Below, piece after piece: positions 25,885-34,361 of a DNA stretch of 64,000 nt. Origin of the DNA: Alphaproteobacteria bacterium LSUCC0684 (lineage in GTDB: Bacteria > Pseudomonadota > Alphaproteobacteria > Puniceispirillales > UBA1172). Within the stretch, counting starts at the first letter, position 1. Each line of letters opens with the position of its first letter. The position numbers and the translations under genes are program-made. The DNA lies in assembly GCA_041228335.1 (NCBI GenBank), contig CP166130.1, positions 62,001 to 126,000 of the forward strand, read 5' to 3'. The notes beneath the pieces were generated by a model. The model did no database searches. It saw nothing but the letters and a program-made list of their open reading frames with translations, and was not told where the DNA came from.

Positions 25885-26688
25885 TCAGTCCACAAAAGCG
25901 CGCTCAACCACATATTCCCCCGGCGCGGAATTGGCGCCTTCGATGAAACCAAGGTCTTCAACAATGGCCTTGACGTCTTTCAGCATATTCATCGAGCCGC
26001 AGATCATGACCCGGTCTTCCTCCCGATTGAGGGCAGGCACGCCAAGATGCTCAAAAAGCTGGCCGTTTTCGATCAGCGTGGTAATGCGCCCCATGAGCGG
26101 GCTTTCCTCCCGCGTGGTCGTTGCCACCAGATGAAGCCGGTCGCGCGCCATTTCCCCGACGAGAGGATCATTGACCATATCGGCGACGGTCCTGATCGAA
26201 TAGGCAAGTTCGGCTTTGCTGCGGCAGGTATGGGTGACAAAAATCTGATCAAATTTTTCGTAGGTTTCCGGGTCGCGGATCAGCGAAGCGAAGGGCGCAA
26301 ACCCTGTACCGGTTGAGATCATCCAGAGCCGCCTGCCAGGCAGAAGGGCATCCAGAACAAGTGTGCCGGTAGGTTTCTTCCGCATCCAGACAATATCATT
26401 TTTCTGGATTTTCTGCAGATGTTCGGTCAGCGGTCCGCCGGGAACTTTGATGGAATAGAATTCCACGGTCTCATCCCAGGACGGACTGGCCACCGAATAG
26501 GCGCGCCAGACAGGTTTGTCTTCCGCGGTCCGGGGCGGCAGGCCGATCATGACAAACTCGCCTGAACGGAACCGGAACGATGCCGGGCGCGTCAGACGAA
26601 ACCGGAAAAGCCGATCGGTATAGTGTTCAACCTCGGTGACCGTTTCGGCAAAAACGCCATCAGGAACAGGGGTGTCAAATGGGGGCAT
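25885..26688 (-). CDS. fpr: ferredoxin--NADP reductase
   Basis: The 267-residue enzyme (from the ATG at 26688) moves electrons between NADPH and ferredoxin or flavodoxin. The FAD-binding barrel shows RAYSVASPSWDE (the R-x-Y-S motif) and the NADP-binding domain shows STGTGFAPFASLIRD and the MICGSMNML segment. The C-terminus YVVERAFVD is typical of the bacterial subclass of plant-type reductases. The frame is open further upstream to 26766, but those 26 residues are not family-like. The gene converges on doeB with nine bases between. It could serve the ferredoxin reduced by the indolepyruvate oxidoreductase, which is inference. Confidence 0.92.
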   Translation of the reverse strand: MPPFDTPVPDGVFAETVTEVEHYTDRLFRFRLTRPASFRFRSGEFVMIGLPPRTAEDKPVWRAYSVASPSWDETVEFYSIKVPGGPLTEHLQKIQKNDIVWMRKKPTGTLVLDALLPGRRLWMISTGTGFAPFASLIRDPETYEKFDQIFVTHTCRSKAELAYSIRTVADMVNDPLVGEMARDRLHLVATTTREESPLMGRITTLIENGQLFEHLGVPALNREEDRVMICGSMNMLKDVKAIVEDLGFIEGANSAPGEYVVERAFVD

Positions 26689-26831
26689 GATTGTCCGCGC
26701 TGGTAAAATTACGTAAATCAGGTACCCTTTATGTAATGGAAGACAACGCTGATCGCAACCAGCCATATCGAAAAGGGTAAGTCATTTCCCCTCAAGATGA
26801 TGTGGCGGAAAATTCTACCTCGGAGACGATG

Positions 26832-27659
26832 ATGACCGAAAAACCCATTCTGCTAGAGGCCATGGATCAAGGTGTTGCAACTCTGACACTGAACCGCCCG
26901 GCGGCACGGAACAGCCTTTCGCTTGCCATGATCGCCGCACTCCATGAAGCCATTGACCGGCTTGGCGATGCCCCTTCGGTCCGGGTGATCGTGATTCGGG
27001 CCGAAGGCCCGGCCTTTTGCGCAGGCCATGACCTCAAGGAAATGTCCGCGGCCCGGGCGAGCGATGATCGGGGGCAGGCCTTTTTCACCAAAACCATGGA
27101 TTCCTGCGCCGCCATGATGCAGGCGATTGTCCATTGCCCCAAGCCCGTGATTGCCGGTGTCAAGGGAATTGCCACGGCGGCGGGGTGCCAGCTGGTGGCC
27201 ACCTGTGATCTGGCAATTGCAGGCGAGGAGGCAGGTTTCGCAACCCCCGGGGTCAATATCGGGCTTTTCTGTTCAACGCCGATGGTCGCGGTTTCACGAA
27301 ATATGCCCAAGAAAAGGGTGATGGAAATGCTGCTTGGCGGAGAGATGATTGATGCGGCGACGGCCGCGCAATGGGGGCTGATCAACAGGGTTGTGCTGAC
27401 AGAAGAACTTGATGATACGGTGATGGAACTGGCCTTGTCCATCGCGGGAAAATCCGCAGCAACGCTCCGGATTGGCAAGGAAGCCTTCTACCGTCAGGCG
27501 GAAATGCCGCTGGAGGAAGCCTATCGCTACACCGCCCGGGTGATGGTTGAGAATATGCTCGAACGTGACGCCGAAGAAGGCATCAATGCCTTTATCGAAA
27601 AACGTGTGCCAAACTGGGAAGATCCGATAAGACGGGCTTCTGGCAATGCCGCCGAATAG
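26832..27659 (+). CDS. enoyl-CoA hydratase/isomerase family protein, ECHDC3-like
   Basis: The crotonase-fold protein (275 residues from this start) has the oxyanion-hole segments of the family: ARNSLSLAMIAAL, then EGPAFCAGHDLKEM, and VKGIATAAGCQLVATCDLAIA. The stretch GLFCSTPMVAVSRNMPKKRVMEMLLGGEMI resembles ECHDC3-type proteins rather than classical short-chain enoyl-CoA hydratases, so its acyl substrate is unclear. The start at 26832 has GGAG six bases upstream; a GTG 30 bases earlier is possible. It is a single gene, divergent from the ferredoxin reductase gene and convergent with the carbamoylputrescine amidohydrolase gene. Confidence 0.88.
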   Translation: MTEKPILLEAMDQGVATLTLNRPAARNSLSLAMIAALHEAIDRLGDAPSVRVIVIRAEGPAFCAGHDLKEMSAARASDDRGQAFFTKTMDSCAAMMQAIVHCPKPVIAGVKGIATAAGCQLVATCDLAIAGEEAGFATPGVNIGLFCSTPMVAVSRNMPKKRVMEMLLGGEMIDAATAAQWGLINRVVLTEELDDTVMELALSIAGKSAATLRIGKEAFYRQAEMPLEEAYRYTARVMVENMLERDAEEGINAFIEKRVPNWEDPIRRASGNAAE

Positions 27660-27716
27660 GTGATGGGCTTGCACGGTCAACATCATGGCACGTGCCGGAA
27701 AACCACGTTGCCATCT

Positions 27717-28571
27717 TCAGGACAATCCCATGATAGCACCGTATGTTTCAGGGCGCCGGTCCCTGAAAAGGCCCCAGGCGGCGCGTTCCCTGCGCATGGC
27801 AGCAAAGTCAAAATCAGCAACCGCCACCACATCTTCCCGGCCCTCGCAGCCAGCCACAACAAGGCCGGTGCCATCGGCGATGAAGGATTGGCCATACCAC
27901 TCCATGGTTGTGCCGGCGACCTCTTCTGTGCCAATTCGGTTGCTGGCGGCAAGTGCCACCATATTCGCGGCGGCATGGCCCTGCATTGCCCGCTGCCAAT
28001 GACCGGATGAGTTATAACCCGGGCTTCGCGGCTCACTGCCGATCGCCGTTGGATAGAGAAGCAGATCCGCCCCCATGATGGCCATGGATCTGGCGGCCTC
28101 CGGGAACCATTGATCCCAGCAGATGCCAACCCCGATGCGTCCGAAGGCCGTATCCCAGACACGAAAGCCGAGATCGCCAGGGCTGAAGAAAAACTTTTCT
28201 TCATATCCCGGCCCCTGGGGGATGTGGGTTTTGCGGTAAATACCCATTTCTTCCCCGTCGGCATCGATCATCATCACCGAATTGAAATAGGCGTTGTTTG
28301 ATTTCTCGAAAAAACTGATCGGGCAGACGACGCCAAGTTCCTTTGCCAGTGAGGCAAATCGGCCGAGGAAAGGATGCCCCCGGGCTTCATGGGCGTAGTC
28401 AAAATAACGCGGGTCCTGATCAGGGCAGAAATACACATTGGCGAAAAGCTCCTGCAGAAGAATGATCTCCCCCCCTTCTGCGGCGGCTTTGCGAACCATG
28501 GCTTCCGCCTTGTCTAGGTTTGCCGCCTGATCCCAGGAGCAGGTCATCTGCGTGATTGCAACCCTTGTCAT
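27717..28571 (-). CDS. aguB: N-carbamoylputrescine amidohydrolase
   Basis: The 284-residue nitrilase-superfamily enzyme is predicted to hydrolyse N-carbamoylputrescine to putrescine, ammonia and CO2, the last step of the agmatine route. The catalytic triad is visible: Glu41 in LLQELFANVYFCP, Lys114 in YRKTHIPQGPGY and Cys151 in GVGICWDQWFPEAAR. The segments ELFANVYFC, KTHIPQGPGYEEKFFF and CWDQWFPE are those of AguB enzymes. No agmatine deiminase (aguA) is present in the window. The start overlaps the stop of the upstream gene by one base (TAATG), so it is the last gene of the long minus-strand polyamine operon. Confidence 0.92.
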   Translation of the reverse strand: MTRVAITQMTCSWDQAANLDKAEAMVRKAAAEGGEIILLQELFANVYFCPDQDPRYFDYAHEARGHPFLGRFASLAKELGVVCPISFFEKSNNAYFNSVMMIDADGEEMGIYRKTHIPQGPGYEEKFFFSPGDLGFRVWDTAFGRIGVGICWDQWFPEAARSMAIMGADLLLYPTAIGSEPRSPGYNSSGHWQRAMQGHAAANMVALAASNRIGTEEVAGTTMEWYGQSFIADGTGLVVAGCEGREDVVAVADFDFAAMRRERAAWGLFRDRRPETYGAIMGLS

Positions 28572-29605
28572 TATGCGTCTTTCATCCCTTTGAGGAGGTT
28601 AACCGTATTCACGCCGACTTCGCTGACGGCATAGCCGCCTTCCATCACCACCTGCATGGGCAGACCGAGGCTGGCAATGCGGCGCCCCATATCGATATAA
28701 TCATTCGAGGTAAGTTTGAAGAAACTGATCGGGTCGCCTTCGAATGTATCTGCCCCGAAGGAAACGATCAGGGCATCAGGGGCAAAGCCGGCGATCCTGG
28801 CAAGGGCATCATCGAGCGCTTCGGACCAGACGGCATAGGGTGTGCCTGGCGCCATCGGGTAGTTTCTGTTGAACCCGTCGCCCGGGCCTTTTCCTGTTTC
28901 GTTTTCATGACCGAGGAAATACGGGAAGGCTTCAAATGGATCTCCATGCAGCGACAGGAAGAACACGTCCGGGCGGTCATAAAAAATAGCCTGCGTGCCA
29001 TTGCCATGATGGAAATCGACATCCAGGATGGCGACTTTTGCCGCGCCTTCATCACGCATATGCTGGGCTGCAATGGCTGCATTGTTGAAAAAGCAATAGC
29101 CTCCATATTGATCTTTTGAGGCGTGATGCCCTGGCGGACGGCAGAGCGAGAAAATGGATCTGGTCTCCCCGCGACTTATTCTGGATGCGCCGGTCAGCGC
29201 AACCTGTGCTGAAGCATAGGCCGCTTCGGCGGTACCAGCGGAAATGGAGGTTTCACTGGCCAGGGTGTAATAGCCTATCTTGCCATCGATGAATGATGGA
29301 ATATGCGGCGATGGCATGGAGCGAGAAGGCCAGGACGTGGCGATTGCCTCGCCCTTGAACCCGGCCTCGAGCCATTCCTGCCAGCAGGTTTCGATGAAGT
29401 TTACAAATCCCTCGTCATGGATGGCGGTGATTGGCGCCCGGCCGAAATCTTCCGGTTCTTCTATTTTCCCAAGACCTGTTTCCTTGAGCGCATCAAGGAT
29501 GAAATCCATGCGCTCCGGGCATTCAAAAGGGGGCAGTAATTCGCCACCGTAAAGTTCTGTTGTTGATGCTCGAAGACGATGTTTTTCCGTGTAGATGGTA
29601 TCCAT
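28571..29605 (-). CDS. acetylpolyamine amidohydrolase-like (HDAC superfamily)
   Basis: The 344-residue zinc hydrolase of the arginase/deacetylase fold is close in length and motifs to bacterial acetylpolyamine amidohydrolase, which deacetylates acetylputrescine and acetylspermidine. The family signatures are CRPPGHHAS (general-base histidines 160-161), GYCFFNNAAIAA, and the zinc ligands Asp197 and His199 in ILDVDFHHGNGTQ, with the third aspartate in SFGADTFEGDP. A strong AAGGAGG precedes the start. It sits between the flavoprotein dehydrogenase and aguB in one operon with a polyamine-type importer, which supports a small-amine substrate. Hydrolysis of another N-acyl amine remains possible. 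Confidence 0.88.
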   Translation of the reverse strand: MDTIYTEKHRLRASTTELYGGELLPPFECPERMDFILDALKETGLGKIEEPEDFGRAPITAIHDEGFVNFIETCWQEWLEAGFKGEAIATSWPSRSMPSPHIPSFIDGKIGYYTLASETSISAGTAEAAYASAQVALTGASRISRGETRSIFSLCRPPGHHASKDQYGGYCFFNNAAIAAQHMRDEGAAKVAILDVDFHHGNGTQAIFYDRPDVFFLSLHGDPFEAFPYFLGHENETGKGPGDGFNRNYPMAPGTPYAVWSEALDDALARIAGFAPDALIVSFGADTFEGDPISFFKLTSNDYIDMGRRIASLGLPMQVVMEGGYAVSEVGVNTVNLLKGMKDA

Positions 29606-29628
29606 TAAGAAATCCTCCTTAGTTCATT

Positions 29629-31716
29629 TCAGTCTTCAAGTCCGGCAATCTCGCGCCGGAAGCATGGCTCATCACCCGGAGGCGTTTCATCCAGTTCCAT
29701 GGCGTAGCGGTGCCCGGCATAGGTGGCCCAGGCAATCGGGGCGGGCGAGGCGGCATCCCCGATCAGCTGGATTGACCTGATACCGGCACTTTCCCATTCC
29801 GCGTCTCGTCGCCTGAGGTCCTGCCATAGTCCGTCATTGCCGTCACGGGCCGTCACCAGCACCGCTGCATCGGCGGCGATGGGCTCTTCACGGCCGGAAT
29901 AACTGCACGCCGTCACGATATGATCCCCGGCAATGGCATTGACCCGCCGTGACGTCACGCAAGCAATTTCCATTTCGATCAGGCGGCGCTGGATAAAACC
30001 CTGCTCAAGGGTATTTGCCGTCCATTCCGACACACAGTTTGCCGGCGTTACCAGGGTGACGGTGGATCCCATTTGGCGGAGCAGTTCCGCCATCACTCCG
30101 CCCATGTAGTAGTGATCATCATCATAGATCACCACATGGCCTGCGGGCATCCTGCCTTCCATGATGTCATCAGGGGTGAAGACCGGCATCTCGGGGCTGA
30201 TCGGGATCGGCCTGAGATGGGCCCGGGCGGTGCCGTCGCGCCGCCAGGTTGATCCGGTGGCAATGCAGACATGTTCAAAGCCGAAGGACAGCACATCATC
30301 GGCGCCAAGCTGGCTTTCGCGGTAGATCGACACATTGGCAAGAGGCTCGATCTGCCCGAGCCGGTAATCCATCACCCGCCCCCAGGCGGAAAGATTTGGC
30401 AGCAGGCGTTCCTTTGCCACCCTGCCACCAAGCTCGCGCGTTGCCTCGGCCAACGCCACCTCATATCCACGTCCGCCAAGAATGCGAGCCGCTTCAAGCC
30501 CGGCCGGACCTGAGCCGATCACCAGCACGGACTGGCTGTCGCCTTTCGCGGGTTTGTTTTCCGGGTGCCAGCCCTTGCGCCATTCTTCCATGAATGTCGG
30601 ATTCTGGGTGCAGCGTGAGATCGACATTGTCATGTCGCCGGTCACGCATATATTGCAGCCGATGCACTCCCGGATATCTTCAATCCGGTTCGCCTTGACC
30701 TTGTTGGGCAGGAACGGGTCGGCGATGGATGGGCGGGCTGCGCCGATGAAATCGAGAATACCGGCGTTGATCTGCCGGACCATCGCATCCGGTGAAGTGA
30801 AGCGCCCGACCCCGACAACCGGCCGCGATGTCAGCGCCTTGATGCCGCGGATCAACTCTTCCTGGGCCCCTTCATCCTTGAAGCGGGACGTGCCCGAACA
30901 GTCTTCCCAGGTGCCATGGGCAAGATCCCAGAGATCCGGCACCTCCCCGTTCATTTCAATACAGTCGCGAAGCTCGCTGTTGGAAAAGCTCAGCTCATCG
31001 AAGGCCTCATCCAGTGAAAGCCTGATGGTAATCCCCATCGTATCGCCCACCGCATCACGGATATCGGCCACCACTTCACGCATAAAGCGGCTCCGGTTTT
31101 CAAGACTGCCACCATATTCATCGTCGCGCTTGTTGGTGGTGCGCGAAAGAAAATGCTGGATAATACCAAAGCCATGCGCCCCATAAAGGCAGATCAGATC
31201 ATAGCCGCAATCACGGGCCCGCCGGGCCGCGTTGACATACCAGCGGCGGACATCCCTTATCTCCTCTTTTTCAAGACTGCGAGCGCTCACCGGGTCCGAA
31301 GTGAAGGTGAGGATCGGCCCGCCGGTGGCCGCAAGAGGCACTTCCTTGCTATAGAGATTGGGGCCATTGATCCCGGAATAGGCCAGTTCAATTCCAGCCA
31401 GCGCATCATGGCTTTTGATCGCCTCGGCCATTCGGGCCAGCATGGGCATATCCTTGTCTTCCCAGAGACGCAGTTCGATGAAGGGCGTGATCTCGCTTGT
31501 CTGGTGGATCTCCACCTGTTCGGTGAAGACCACGCCCCAGCCGCCTTCAGCCTTGACGCGGCGCATCTCCGCCACCGCAGAAGGGTCACGATAACCGCCG
31601 CCATTGCAATGCGGCACCTGATAGAATCTGTTTTTGGCGGTGACCGGTCCGATGGCCATGGGCTCAAACAAAATGTCATAGCGGCTGCTGGTGGTTGAAG
31701 TCATATCATCGGGCAT
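29629..31716 (-). CDS. TMADH-fold amine dehydrogenase (6-S-cysteinyl-FMN, 4Fe-4S), histamine-dehydrogenase-like active site
   Basis: The 695-residue protein has the full layout of trimethylamine dehydrogenase: an old-yellow-enzyme barrel (1-340), a 4Fe-4S site with Cys351, Cys354, Cys357 and Cys369, and a pyridine-nucleotide-reductase-like half with VLVIGSGPAGLEAARIL. The FMN-linking cysteine is kept (Cys37 in QVPHCNGGG), as are Tyr178 and His181 in LYGAHG. The residues that form the trimethylamine bowl are altered. By my alignment from memory, Tyr60 becomes Gln67, Trp264 is kept as Trp270 and Trp355 becomes Asp361. This is the set I recall for histamine dehydrogenase, which oxidises primary amines. 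It probably deaminates an amine and passes electrons to an ETF. The start has AGAGGA five bases upstream. The gene lies in the polyamine operon. Confidence 0.85.
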   Translation of the reverse strand: MPDDMTSTTSSRYDILFEPMAIGPVTAKNRFYQVPHCNGGGYRDPSAVAEMRRVKAEGGWGVVFTEQVEIHQTSEITPFIELRLWEDKDMPMLARMAEAIKSHDALAGIELAYSGINGPNLYSKEVPLAATGGPILTFTSDPVSARSLEKEEIRDVRRWYVNAARRARDCGYDLICLYGAHGFGIIQHFLSRTTNKRDDEYGGSLENRSRFMREVVADIRDAVGDTMGITIRLSLDEAFDELSFSNSELRDCIEMNGEVPDLWDLAHGTWEDCSGTSRFKDEGAQEELIRGIKALTSRPVVGVGRFTSPDAMVRQINAGILDFIGAARPSIADPFLPNKVKANRIEDIRECIGCNICVTGDMTMSISRCTQNPTFMEEWRKGWHPENKPAKGDSQSVLVIGSGPAGLEAARILGGRGYEVALAEATRELGGRVAKERLLPNLSAWGRVMDYRLGQIEPLANVSIYRESQLGADDVLSFGFEHVCIATGSTWRRDGTARAHLRPIPISPEMPVFTPDDIMEGRMPAGHVVIYDDDHYYMGGVMAELLRQMGSTVTLVTPANCVSEWTANTLEQGFIQRRLIEMEIACVTSRRVNAIAGDHIVTACSYSGREEPIAADAAVLVTARDGNDGLWQDLRRRDAEWESAGIRSIQLIGDAASPAPIAWATYAGHRYAMELDETPPGDEPCFRREIAGLED

Positions 31717-31742
31717 GGTGATCCTCTTTCGGTTCGGCAGGG

Positions 31743-33170
31743 CTAGGGGCGGAAACCTGCTGCAATACGTTCAAGCGGTGGAGTCCAGGGTATCAGCGCT
31801 TCCAGCATCTCGCCAATGTTCAGGACAAGATTGTCGGCAAATCGGTGGCCGATGATCTGAATAGCTGTCGGCAGGCCATTGGCGGTCAGACCAGATGGCA
31901 CGGAAAGCGCCGGGCATTGACCGATGGAGTTAAAGAGACAGGTCATGTCAAGACCCTTGAGCCTCCCATCCGGCCCCAGATGCGTGTAGTCGCTTTCGCT
32001 GGCGTCAAGCGGCGGGGCGGGCAGCGCCATGGTCGGGCAGAGCAACGCATCATACCCGGCCATGGCTTTCACGAAACCGTGCCACTGGCGGGTGCGTACC
32101 TCGTCAATGCGCCGGAAAGTGACCGCAGGCATGGCACGGCCACGATCAACAAGCGCCAGAAATTCAGGGTCCATCCGGTCACGATGTTCATCCAGAAGAT
32201 CATCGACGGCCGCTGCCAGATAGACACACCAGTAGTCATACCAGGCATCGACCATCGACGCGGACCAGCCGAGATCGACATGTTCAACCCTGACCCCTGC
32301 CCGGGCCAGCGCATCCACGGCCCTGGCAAAATTTGCGGCAACTTCAGCATCGACGTCAAACATCCCGAGATCCGGAGAGACGGCAAGCTTTAACCGGGAA
32401 GGGTCGAGCTGCCGCTGTTCAAATCCGGCAAGGTCAGGCTGGCTCAGAATATCGCGATCATCGGGGCCTGCGGTTACGTCCATGAAGAGGCGGATATCGG
32501 CGATGGACCGCGCAAGCGGGCCGAAATGAGAGATCGTATCAAAGACGGTTGGCAGAATATCCATGGGTATCCGCCCAAGGCTGGGTTTTAAGCCGGCAAC
32601 GCCGCAGAGTGCGGCCGGGATACGTACCGAGCCGCCCATGTCGGTGCCTTCGGCAATCGGCACGCAGCCCGTGGCCACCGCCACCGCCGCCCCGCCCGAA
32701 GAGCCGCCGCAGGTGCGTTCCCGATCAAACGGATTGCGCGTATGCCCGAAAAGAGGGGAGCGGGTGAAGCTTGAATGGGCAAATTCCGGGGTGGTGGTGC
32801 GGGCAACGATAATCGCCCCTGCCTGTTCCAGCCGATCCACGAGGATCGGATTTTCATCCTCAATCTGACCTGTGAGAGCAGCAGAACCCCGGGTTGTAAG
32901 CCTGCCCTTGAGCGGGGTGAATTCCTTGATCGCCACAGGCACGCCTTCAAGGCGGCGGCGGGGCTGGCCGGCGTTCAGACGTGCGGTCACCTCTCTTGAT
33001 TTCGCCATCGCCTCTTCTGTGTAAATGGCGGTAAAGGGATTAAGGCTTTCCTGAACACGCTGGCAGCGCCCGAGGCATTCTTCCATCACGCTTTCCGCGC
33101 TGATGCGGCCATCGGCAATGCCGCCGGCAATGGCGGCAGCTGAAAAAGGGAGAGGTGCTGTGTCTTTCAT
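31743..33170 (-). CDS. amidase (amidase signature family)
   Basis: The 475-residue enzyme has the Ser-cisSer-Lys machinery of amidase-signature hydrolases: the lysine in PVAIKEFTPLKG (near residue 82), the glycine/serine loop TCGGSSGGAAVAVATG and the nucleophile region GTDMGGSVRIPAALCG. It cleaves an unknown amide, possibly releasing an amine or a carbamoyl or acyl group from the compound brought in by the adjacent transporter. The ATG at 33170 follows TTG in frame and has no good Shine-Dalgarno sequence. A perfect hairpin separates it from the binding-protein gene. A second, more NylA-like amidase lies at 44997. Confidence 0.9.
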   Translation of the reverse strand: MKDTAPLPFSAAAIAGGIADGRISAESVMEECLGRCQRVQESLNPFTAIYTEEAMAKSREVTARLNAGQPRRRLEGVPVAIKEFTPLKGRLTTRGSAALTGQIEDENPILVDRLEQAGAIIVARTTTPEFAHSSFTRSPLFGHTRNPFDRERTCGGSSGGAAVAVATGCVPIAEGTDMGGSVRIPAALCGVAGLKPSLGRIPMDILPTVFDTISHFGPLARSIADIRLFMDVTAGPDDRDILSQPDLAGFEQRQLDPSRLKLAVSPDLGMFDVDAEVAANFARAVDALARAGVRVEHVDLGWSASMVDAWYDYWCVYLAAAVDDLLDEHRDRMDPEFLALVDRGRAMPAVTFRRIDEVRTRQWHGFVKAMAGYDALLCPTMALPAPPLDASESDYTHLGPDGRLKGLDMTCLFNSIGQCPALSVPSGLTANGLPTAIQIIGHRFADNLVLNIGEMLEALIPWTPPLERIAAGFRP

Positions 33171-33182
33171 CAATCGAAAGAT

Positions 33183-33212
33183 CCCGGTGATACGGTTTCA
33201 TGCATCACCGGG
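33183..33212. other. intercistronic hairpin between potD-like and amidase genes
   Basis: CCCGGTGAT (33183-33191) and ATCACCGGG (33204-33212) form a perfect nine-base stem with a 12-base loop. It lies just after the stop of the binding-protein gene on the minus strand. No T-run follows in that direction, so it is more likely a stability or partial-termination element than a full terminator. Confidence 0.55.
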
Positions 33213-33221
33213 TTTGAGACG

Positions 33222-34253
33222 TTATTTTTTCAGCTGTGTCCAGATCGCGTCATAGAGCGCCTGGGTCTGCTGGTCACACACTTCGACAAAAACACCAGCC
33301 GGCGCATCCGCTGGCGGGTTGTTTTCACGTGCGGTGGCAAGTTCAGGGTCGAGGAATGGCCCCACACCTTTGACGCCAGCGGCATAGCGGGCGTAATTGG
33401 TGACAGCGGCAGCGTTTTCAGGTTCAAGCAGGAAATCCATGAACTTGATTGCCGCCGCCCGGTTCGGCGCATCCTTGAGCAGTACGACATTATCCATCCA
33501 GACGATATAGCCCTCTTTCGGATAGGCGTATTTAAGGGAAGCTTTTTCCGCGCGGGCTTTGGCGCCGAAGCCGTTCCATATCATGCCGGCGCTGGCATCG
33601 CCGGAGACGAGCACATCCTTGGCGCCATCGGAATTGAACGATGCCCAATCCACCTTTGCTTTTTCAAGCATGGCGCTGAGCGCCTTGAGCTGGGACTTGT
33701 CGGTGCTGCACTGCGGGATACCCATATGGATCGATGCAAAAGTGATCGTCTCCCCGGCGGTATCAAGGACGTTGATCTTGCCCTTGAGTTCAGCTGGCGG
33801 GTTGAAGATGATATCGGTGGTATCGATATTGCCGCCATAGATATTGGTGTCGACGGAAAAGCTGGTTGATCCCCACTGATACGGGATTGAGTGCTTGCGG
33901 CCCTGATCGAAATCCACGTTCTTCCAGTTGGGTTCGATATTGTCGAAATGCTTCAACTCCGACGGGGCGAATGTATCCAGCATGCCTTCGTTGATCATGA
34001 TCTTGACCATGTAATCACCTGGCACGGCGACATCGTAACTGCCCATCCCGCCGGCTTTCAGGTTGGATAACATGGCTTCGTTGGAATCATAGGTATCCAT
34101 TACCACTTCGATGCCGGTTTCAGCCGTGAACTTGTTCAGCAACTCCTGGGGAATGTATTCAAACCAGTGATAGACCGAAAGTTTTTCAGCGGCGGCAGGT
34201 GCCGCGATGGCGGTCAGCGCAACCGCAGCAATCAATGATGTAAATCTGCGCAT
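33222..34253 (-). CDS. polyamine-type ABC transporter substrate-binding protein (first system)
   Basis: The 343-residue periplasmic protein carries a classic signal peptide (RRFTSLIAAVALTAIAAPAAA, cut near residue 22) and belongs to the PotD/PotF binding-protein family: SVYHWFEYIPQELLNKF at the start of the mature chain, TGIEVVMDTYDSNEAMLSNL, and YDVAVPGDYMV. It would deliver a cationic polyamine or related compound to the permeases encoded just upstream. The ligand cannot be fixed from sequence. A strong AGGAGG precedes the ATG. Three inverted repeats lie in the spacer before it, which may raise its transcript level over the permease genes, a common need for binding proteins. Confidence 0.92.
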   Translation of the reverse strand: MRRFTSLIAAVALTAIAAPAAAEKLSVYHWFEYIPQELLNKFTAETGIEVVMDTYDSNEAMLSNLKAGGMGSYDVAVPGDYMVKIMINEGMLDTFAPSELKHFDNIEPNWKNVDFDQGRKHSIPYQWGSTSFSVDTNIYGGNIDTTDIIFNPPAELKGKINVLDTAGETITFASIHMGIPQCSTDKSQLKALSAMLEKAKVDWASFNSDGAKDVLVSGDASAGMIWNGFGAKARAEKASLKYAYPKEGYIVWMDNVVLLKDAPNRAAAIKFMDFLLEPENAAAVTNYARYAAGVKGVGPFLDPELATARENNPPADAPAGVFVEVCDQQTQALYDAIWTQLKK

Positions 34254-34272
34254 TCGTTCCTCCTTTGCGATA

Positions 34273-34316
34273 ATCCATTATCTGGATTTCTATGAACTTT
34301 CATAAACTCTAGTTTA
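34273..34316. promoter_or_regulatory. three consecutive inverted repeats before the binding-protein gene
   Basis: Three perfect inverted repeats occur in 44 bases: ATCCA-n5-TGGAT (34273-34287), TATGAA-CT-TTCATA (34291-34304) and TAAACT-CT-AGTTTA (34303-34316). The last two share two bases and the same 6-2-6 design. They could be operators for a dimeric regulator of an internal promoter or RNA stems in the intercistronic region. Confidence 0.5.
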
Positions 34317-34361
34317 TTCATCAATCAGCACAAACAGATTTTTATCTAAGCATAGGTTAGC

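Noticed and set aside
29629-31716. Naming the flavoprotein trimethylamine dehydrogenase
   Set aside because: Two of the three aromatic residues that hold trimethylamine are replaced (by Gln67 and Asp361), and the operon is about polyamines.
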